From: Acidilobaceae archaeon
GTDB taxonomy: Archaea; Thermoproteota; Thermoprotei_A; Sulfolobales; Acidilobaceae
NCBI GenBank assembly: GCA_026985385.1
Contig: JALSQM010000027.1
Span: 1 to 16,583 of the forward strand
Direction: 5' to 3'
Length of the DNA stretch: 16,583 nucleotides
How positions within the stretch are numbered: the first letter of the stretch is position 1; every line of letters begins with the position of its first letter. Shown piece by piece: positions 12,347 to 16,583 of the stretch. The notes below the pieces were generated by a model. That model made no database searches, was not told the DNA's origin, and worked only from the letters and a program-made list of their open reading frames with translations. The position numbers and the translations under genes were made by a program.

Positions 12347-12877
12347 CTAGCCTAACTTGGATTTAGCCAGGAGCAGTATCAGGGCTGTTTTAACGTCGCG
12401 GATCTCCCTCCTCGCGAGCATGTCTAGCGCTTCTTCTATGCGCACCTTGAAGGGGGCTAGCACCTCGTCCTCCTCGGGGGACGCCTCGGCCTCTATGGGA
12501 TCCCATGCCAGGTAGAAGTACATGTACTCGGTGGAGTAGCCCGGCGACACGTAGCCCTCCGCCACGAGCTCCAGCCTATCGGCTATGAGGCCTGTCTCCT
12601 CCCTCAGCTCCCTCCTAGCAGTCTCGAGGGGGTCCTCGCCTTCCTCCACGGTTCCAGCTGGCGCCTCTATGATCCACTCCCCCACCGCTGGCCTGTATTG
12701 GCGTAGGAGTACGACCTCGCCGCTAGTGTAGAGTGGTAGCACCACCACGGCGTTGGGTGCTTCGACTCGGAATATCCTCTTCCTACCCCTACCGGGCAGC
12801 TCCTCCTCGGCGATAACCGCCCTGAAGCGCTTGTACTCGAGCCTCTCGAGGGATCCCCTACCCTCCACGAGCCCCAC
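12347..12877 (-). CDS. Nudix hydrolase, ADP-ribose pyrophosphatase-like
   Basis: A 176-residue Nudix enzyme. The signature is perfect: GTVEEGEDPLETARRELREE then TGL (residues 75-97), matching GX5EX7REUXEEXGU. The segment VSPGYSTEYMYFYLAWDP after the box has the proline and aromatic residues usual in ADP-ribose pyrophosphatases, so cleavage of ADP-ribose to AMP and ribose 5-phosphate is the best guess. Its position as last gene of the mevalonate cluster may only mean co-transcription, though Nudix enzymes acting on other diphosphates exist. The start is uncertain: GTG at 12877 overlaps the end of the reductase gene by 20 bases, and GTG at 12868 is an alternative. Both fit a GGGGTGGGG ribosome-binding site. 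Confidence 0.88.
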   Translation of the reverse strand: MGLVEGRGSLERLEYKRFRAVIAEEELPGRGRKRIFRVEAPNAVVVLPLYTSGEVVLLRQYRPAVGEWIIEAPAGTVEEGEDPLETARRELREETGLIADRLELVAEGYVSPGYSTEYMYFYLAWDPIEAEASPEEDEVLAPFKVRIEEALDMLARREIRDVKTALILLLAKSKLG

Positions 12878-14135
12878 CCCTGCCTAGGGCCTCGTGGGCC
12901 CTTGCTAGGTGGCCCGCGGCTAGGGCGGCGAGTAGGTTTAACTCGCCCGCCAGCACGGTGGCGGCCGTTATCTCTGCCAGCTTGAGGGCGTTCACGCCGG
13001 GAGGGTCTCCACCACCAGCCACTCCTAGTATTGAGAGTGCCTCGCGCTGCGTGGGCAGCCGGGTTCCCCCACCCACGGTTCCGACCTCTAGGCTTGGGAG
13101 GGTCACGCTTATGTAGAGATCCCCGCCCCGCATCTCGGTCCACGTGTAGCCCATGCTGCTCTCAACGACCTGGGCTACATCCTGGCCTGTGGCTATGAAT
13201 ATCGCCGCGATAATGTTTGCGTAGTGGGCGTTGAAGCTTAGGCTGCACGCGACCGCGCTCCCGAGGAGGTTCTTGGAGAGGTTCACGTAGTGTATAGCCT
13301 CCGGGGGGGCCTTCAGGAGCCCCTCGGACACATCCCTCTTTATAATTGACTCGGCCACAACGTACTTGCCCCTACCGAAGAGTTTATTGAGGCAGTTAGG
13401 CTTCTTATCAACGCAGAGGTTACCGCTGAGGGCGACGCACTCCATGGGTCCCCCATAGGATCTCTCTATCTCCTTGCAGACCTCGTCGCTCGCTATGGTG
13501 GCCATGTTCATCCCCATGGCATCACCCGTCTTGTAGACTAGACGCAGCCAGACCATGTTACCGACTATGAAGGGCTGCACATCAACCAAGACGCCATGCC
13601 TGGTCTTCCTCGAGGCGGCCCTCCTCAGGGCCTCTCTATTGCTGTTAACCCACTCCACGAGCTTCACTGCATCCTCCACGCTCGGCGTCCTTATGAGGGG
13701 GGCCCTGGCCATGCCGTCCCTTATGACCTTCACTCTAACGCCACCCGAGAGGGTCGCCGCCTTCATCCCCCTGTTGATGCTGGCTACTAGGGCACCCTCA
13801 GTTGTGGCTAGGGGCACGTAGTATTCCCCGTTGGCGTAGTCCCCCCTAACGAGTAGGGGGCCGGCGACTGCTAGGGGGATCTGGATCGCGCCTATGGGGT
13901 TCTCGATGTTCCTACCGACGAGCTCCTCGAAGTCCAGTATAGTCGATGCTATGGAGGAGAGGCTCACACCAAGCTTCCTCTCGAGGAACAGCCTGCGGGC
14001 TAGCGCTGCTAGGTTAGAGTTGCCCAGCTCCCTGTCGAGCCTCGAGATCGTGGTCTCCCCTCTCTCGAGCCTCTCCAGGATCTCCTCTAGAGCCTTCGAG
14101 GGGGGTTTCTCGCCCTTACCGGCCACCACCCCCAC
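12858..14135 (-). CDS. hmgA: 3-hydroxy-3-methylglutaryl-CoA reductase
   Basis: Reduces HMG-CoA with two NAD(P)H to mevalonate, the committed step to isoprenoid ether lipids. The 425-residue soluble protein has no membrane anchor. Motifs: ENPIGAIQIPLAVAGPLLV (78-96), TTEGALVASINRG with catalytic Glu113, DAMGMNMAT of the cofactor-binding domain (205-213), KKPNCLNK with the catalytic Lys (244-251), ATGQDVAQ with the catalytic Asp319, EVGTVGGGTRLPTQ (350-363), and the C-terminal catalytic His409 in LAAGHLARAHE. This is the class I, archaeal and eukaryotic type. The first start, GTG at 14135, overlaps the DUF35 gene by 20 bases; GTG codons 3 and 4 are alternatives, all before the first conserved residues. 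It is transcribed with the three upstream genes of the same pathway. Confidence 0.96.
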   Translation of the reverse strand: MGVVAGKGEKPPSKALEEILERLERGETTISRLDRELGNSNLAALARRLFLERKLGVSLSSIASTILDFEELVGRNIENPIGAIQIPLAVAGPLLVRGDYANGEYYVPLATTEGALVASINRGMKAATLSGGVRVKVIRDGMARAPLIRTPSVEDAVKLVEWVNSNREALRRAASRKTRHGVLVDVQPFIVGNMVWLRLVYKTGDAMGMNMATIASDEVCKEIERSYGGPMECVALSGNLCVDKKPNCLNKLFGRGKYVVAESIIKRDVSEGLLKAPPEAIHYVNLSKNLLGSAVACSLSFNAHYANIIAAIFIATGQDVAQVVESSMGYTWTEMRGGDLYISVTLPSLEVGTVGGGTRLPTQREALSILGVAGGGDPPGVNALKLAEITAATVLAGELNLLAALAAGHLARAHEALGRGGARGG

Positions 14136-14538
14136 CTCTAAGTAGTGGGCGGAAGGCGATGCCGTACCTTATTATGCCGGCCTCGCGGTCACTCCTGATG
14201 CGCCTCAGAACCGCCTCCACCTCCATGCCGGTCTTGAGATCCCCTGGGTCGACGTCGGTTATCTCAGCTACCACCCTCGCAGCGCCAAGCCTGACGAGTC
14301 CCAGCACTATCGGGGCCTTATGCCTCGAACCCTCAGGTACACTGTATAGTATTGTGAAGGACTCGAGGATCCCCCTCTCGGGGAGCCTGACCCTCTCGAG
14401 GTCCCTGGAGCCGCAGTAGGGGCAGGCCGGCAGTGGTGGGTAGTGGATGCGGCCACAGGCCCTGCAGCGGGCCGCCTCAAGCCTGTAGAGGGGGCCTCTC
14501 ACCCTCCAGGTCTCGGGGACGCTTAGATCCATGGACAT
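14116..14538 (-). CDS. DUF35 Zn-ribbon/OB-fold protein of the thiolase-HMGS complex
   Basis: Small scaffold protein which in Methanothermococcus holds acetoacetyl-CoA thiolase and HMG-CoA synthase together, so that the intermediate passes through a shared CoA site. The 140-residue protein has an N-terminal helix, a rubredoxin-like zinc ribbon with Cys25, Cys28, Cys39 and Cys42 (CRACGRIHYPPLPACPYCG), and a C-terminal OB fold (ILESFTILYSVPEG, IVLGLVRLGAARVVAEI). A glycine-rich tail (RGGGGGR) ends the protein. The ATG at 14538 follows the thiolase TAG directly (TAGATG) and has a full GGAGGTGA ribosome-binding site inside the thiolase gene. Complex formation is inferred from the family and gene order. 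Confidence 0.93.
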   Translation of the reverse strand: MSMDLSVPETWRVRGPLYRLEAARCRACGRIHYPPLPACPYCGSRDLERVRLPERGILESFTILYSVPEGSRHKAPIVLGLVRLGAARVVAEITDVDPGDLKTGMEVEAVLRRIRSDREAGIIRYGIAFRPLLRGGGGGR

Positions 14539-15687
14539 CTACCTCACCTCCTCCACGAGGACCAGGTGAGTTGAGGAGCCGTCGCCGCTGGCGGCGACGG
14601 CCACGCCCCTACGGGCTCCGTCTACCTTAAGACCGGGGAAAGACCCGGAGACCTGCATGGCTACTTCGGCCACCATGTAGACGCCTGTAGCGCCTATGGG
14701 GTGGCCCCTGGCCTTGAAGCCTCCCGAGGCGTTGACCACGGGTCCCTCTCCTCCAACAGTGAACCTTCCCTCGGCTGCGTCGACAGCCGCCTTGCCGGGC
14801 TGGGATAGGCCCAGCGATTCCGCTAGTATTACCCCTATGCTCGTGAAGGGGTCCCCCAGCTCGACTACGTCCATGTCGCTTATAGTGTAGCCGCTTACCT
14901 CACGCATCCTAGCGGCGGTGACGGCGGCAGAGTCCATCTTGAGCGGGTCCTCCGCCATGGTTAATGATGGATAGCCCGCTGCTGAGAGGGCTAGCGCCAC
15001 CCGGGCTAGGGCTTCGCCACGCGGCTCTCCCTCGATGACTATGGCCGCGGCCCCGTCCCCTATTGGGAAGGAGTCGAGGAGCGTTAGAGGCTCGGCGACG
15101 GTGAGGGCTTTAGCCACTGCTTTGGGGTCTATGGCGAACTGGAGCATGGCGTAGGGGTTGTGCTTGCCATGCGCGTGATCCATGGCCGGCCAGTATGATA
15201 GCGTCTCCCTGTCAACGCCGTACCTCTCCATGTATAGCCTGGCGAGGAGCCCCGCTAGGCCGGCGTGGCCTATGTCGTAGAGCGCCTGGAGCTCGGCCTC
15301 GTAGAGCCTCTGAAGCTCCCTGTAGACCCTCGAGCTGACATAGTCCGTCAGCTTATCGACGCCGACTACGAGAACCCGCGAGGCGGCCCCCGACTTAACC
15401 ATGCTCCACGCGGCCTCGACCGCCGCTAGGCCGGAGGCGTCGCCGGCCTCCACTGCTAGGGTCTGGGCGCCGCGGAGGCCTAGGGATCCCGCTATATGCC
15501 CGGCTAGGTCGAGCTGAGCTGCCCCCCTGTAGCTGGCGGTGGAGGCTACTATCACGGCGTCCACGTCCCTCGAGCCGGAGGACTCTAGTGCCTCGAAGGC
15601 CGCTCTAGCGGCTAGGCTCCTTAGACCCTCCCCGAAGTGCCTGCCAACGCGGATCATTCCGATCCCGGTCACGTAGGCTTCCACCAT
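14539..15687 (-). CDS. Thiolase-superfamily protein of the mevalonate cluster, cysteine-free
   Basis: By position this should be the acetoacetyl-CoA thiolase that condenses two acetyl-CoA for HMG-CoA synthase. The fold is recognisable: VEAGDASGLAAVEAAW (80-95), VVGVDKLTDYVSS, FPIGDGAAAIVIEG, ELGDPFTSIGVILAE, NASGGFKARGHPIGATG (319-335) and a C-terminal SGDGSSTHLVLVEE. The usual nucleophile segment is (E)AACASG; here Asp83 sits at the cysteine position, and the second thiolase cysteine near the C-terminus is also absent. The whole 382-residue translation contains no cysteine. His329 of GHP is kept. ATG at 15687 was chosen because GGGGGTG lies 9 bases upstream; GTG at 15699 is an alternative adding four residues. 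It is 18 bases after the synthase stop. It may use another mechanism, or be a structural or channelling subunit. Confidence 0.88.
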   Translation of the reverse strand: MVEAYVTGIGMIRVGRHFGEGLRSLAARAAFEALESSGSRDVDAVIVASTASYRGAAQLDLAGHIAGSLGLRGAQTLAVEAGDASGLAAVEAAWSMVKSGAASRVLVVGVDKLTDYVSSRVYRELQRLYEAELQALYDIGHAGLAGLLARLYMERYGVDRETLSYWPAMDHAHGKHNPYAMLQFAIDPKAVAKALTVAEPLTLLDSFPIGDGAAAIVIEGEPRGEALARVALALSAAGYPSLTMAEDPLKMDSAAVTAARMREVSGYTISDMDVVELGDPFTSIGVILAESLGLSQPGKAAVDAAEGRFTVGGEGPVVNASGGFKARGHPIGATGVYMVAEVAMQVSGSFPGLKVDGARRGVAVAASGDGSSTHLVLVEEVR

Positions 15688-15705
15688 GCCGACGCGCACC
15701 CCCGC

Positions 15706-16583
15706 CTACTTGATGACGTTTATTATGCCGCGGAACTTGGCGTACTCCGCGTAGTCTATCTCCTTCCTCCTCGCCAGGTAGTCGTCGAACTTGGGCGCCG
15801 CATCCCTCTTCTCCTCGACGGCATCAGTCACCACTATACTGTAGGCGTCGGAGCCGGCTCCGCTGCCGAAGGGTGCTAGGAGGATCCTCTGTCCCGGCTT
15901 TGCCATGTCGAGTACCCTGGTGAGGCCTATGAGGGCGCTGGCGTTGTAGGTGTTGCCTATGAGCGGAGTGACGAGGCCGGGTAAGACCTTCTCCTTGGGT
16001 ATGCCGAGCCTCTTAGCTATCCTCAGCGGGAACTTACCGTTGGGCTGGTGGAAGACGGCGTAGTCGAAGTCCCCCGGTTTGAGGCCTAGCTCCGCCATCA
16101 GGCCCTTAACTGCGTTCTCTATGTGGTGGAAGTATGCCGGCTCCCCCGTGAAGCCCTCCCCGTGGAGCGGATAGGGCTGGTGAGCCCTCCTCCAGAAGTC
16201 GGGTGTGTCCGTGACGTAGGTGTAGCTCCCCTCGAAGTAGGCAGCCGCACCACTCCTAGGCCCTATAACGTATGCAGCCGCACCACTCGAGGCGGTGAAC
16301 TCGAGTACATCACCCGGGTTCGCCTGGGCGGTGTCACTGCCTATTACGAGCCCGTACCTCACCAGGCCGGAGGCCACCATCCCTATGAGGGCCCTCATAC
16401 CCTCACTAGCGGCTCTGCAAGCGAACTCGAGGTCACTCGCCATGGTCTTCGGGGTTATGCCGAGGGCCTCAGCTATTATCGTGGCACTCGGCTTCACAGC
16501 GTAAGGCTTCGACTCCGTGCCGAAGAATACGGCCTCGACCTCGGATGGTTCTACCCCAGCCCTCCTCAAGGCGTTCCTAGCAG
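15706..16583 (-). CDS. Archaeal HMG-CoA synthase, 5'-truncated by window edge
   Basis: Condenses acetyl-CoA and acetoacetyl-CoA to HMG-CoA. About 292 residues are visible; the N-terminal 60 or so lie beyond the right edge. The reading frame continues past a TTG at 16569 as AARNALRRAGVEPSEVEAVFFG, the normal family sequence, so that codon is an internal Leu. Catalytic features: the nucleophile Cys in SDLEFACRAASEGM, HHIENAVKG, FHQPNGKFPLRIAK with the active-site His, GNTYNASALIGL, and LLAPFGSGAGSDAYSI near the C-terminus. Unlike its thiolase neighbour it keeps its catalytic cysteine. It is the first visible gene of the mevalonate cluster and ends 18 bases before the thiolase ATG. Confidence 0.95.
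   Translation of the reverse strand, partial: ARNALRRAGVEPSEVEAVFFGTESKPYAVKPSATIIAEALGITPKTMASDLEFACRAASEGMRALIGMVASGLVRYGLVIGSDTAQANPGDVLEFTASSGAAAYVIGPRSGAAAYFEGSYTYVTDTPDFWRRAHQPYPLHGEGFTGEPAYFHHIENAVKGLMAELGLKPGDFDYAVFHQPNGKFPLRIAKRLGIPKEKVLPGLVTPLIGNTYNASALIGLTRVLDMAKPGQRILLAPFGSGAGSDAYSIVVTDAVEEKRDAAPKFDDYLARRKEIDYAEYAKFRGIINVIK

Noticed and set aside
13555..14145. Plus-strand frames opposite HMG-CoA reductase
   Set aside because: No conserved motif, and Ser/Thr/Leu-rich composition typical of antisense shadows.
16560..16569. TTG at 16569 as start of HMG-CoA synthase
   Set aside because: The frame stays open to the edge and reads AARNAL just before it, normal internal HMG-CoA synthase sequence; the gene is truncated by the window.

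Overview
The window looks like part of a hyperthermophilic crenarchaeal chromosome, most likely of the Desulfurococcales or a related order. This is an inference from content, not a database match. The evidence is a TATA-binding protein gene, a GPN-loop GTPase, an A-type ATP synthase proteolipid, an archaeal HMG-CoA synthase/thiolase/DUF35 cluster, a fused ADP-forming acyl-CoA synthetase, tRNAs with encoded CCA (one with a non-anticodon insertion), TATA boxes about 26 bp before starts, heavy use of TTG and GTG starts, and GC-rich DNA with AGG and ATA codons. No mobile element, CRISPR array or phage gene was seen.

Layout. 1-5218 is a run of minus-strand genes: a DUF373 membrane protein (cut by the left edge), a coiled-coil protein, an ADP-forming acyl-CoA synthetase, a GPN GTPase, a GC-rich gene-free block that folds like a structured RNA (about 4660-4910), and a small conserved-looking protein. 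A minus-strand tRNA-Pro(GGG) follows, then an AT-rich spacer and the ATP synthase K subunit. From 6103 to 11534 genes run on the plus strand: dCTP deaminase-like, a histidine ammonia-lyase-like MIO enzyme, a Clp1/Grc3-type polynucleotide kinase, a box C/D sRNA gene recognised by eye (about 9540-9630), a metallophosphoesterase, tRNA-Lys(UUU) with an insertion of about 32 nt in the variable loop, and an SbcD/Mre11-related phosphoesterase. From 11614 to the right edge genes are again on the minus strand: TBP, a Nudix hydrolase, HMG-CoA reductase, a DUF35 Zn-ribbon/OB protein, a thiolase-fold protein and HMG-CoA synthase (cut by the right edge).

Function. The right-hand cluster (HMG-CoA synthase, thiolase, DUF35, HMG-CoA reductase, with overlapping or abutting reading frames) holds the steps from acetyl-CoA to mevalonate for archaeal lipid synthesis. 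Its thiolase-fold member has no cysteine at all and has Asp where the nucleophilic Cys belongs, which is the strongest biochemical oddity here. The centre is rich in RNA biology: a C/D guide whose D-guide fits a conserved 16S segment, an RNA 5'-kinase-like gene just before it, two tRNA genes, and an unexplained structured block upstream of the GPN GTPase.
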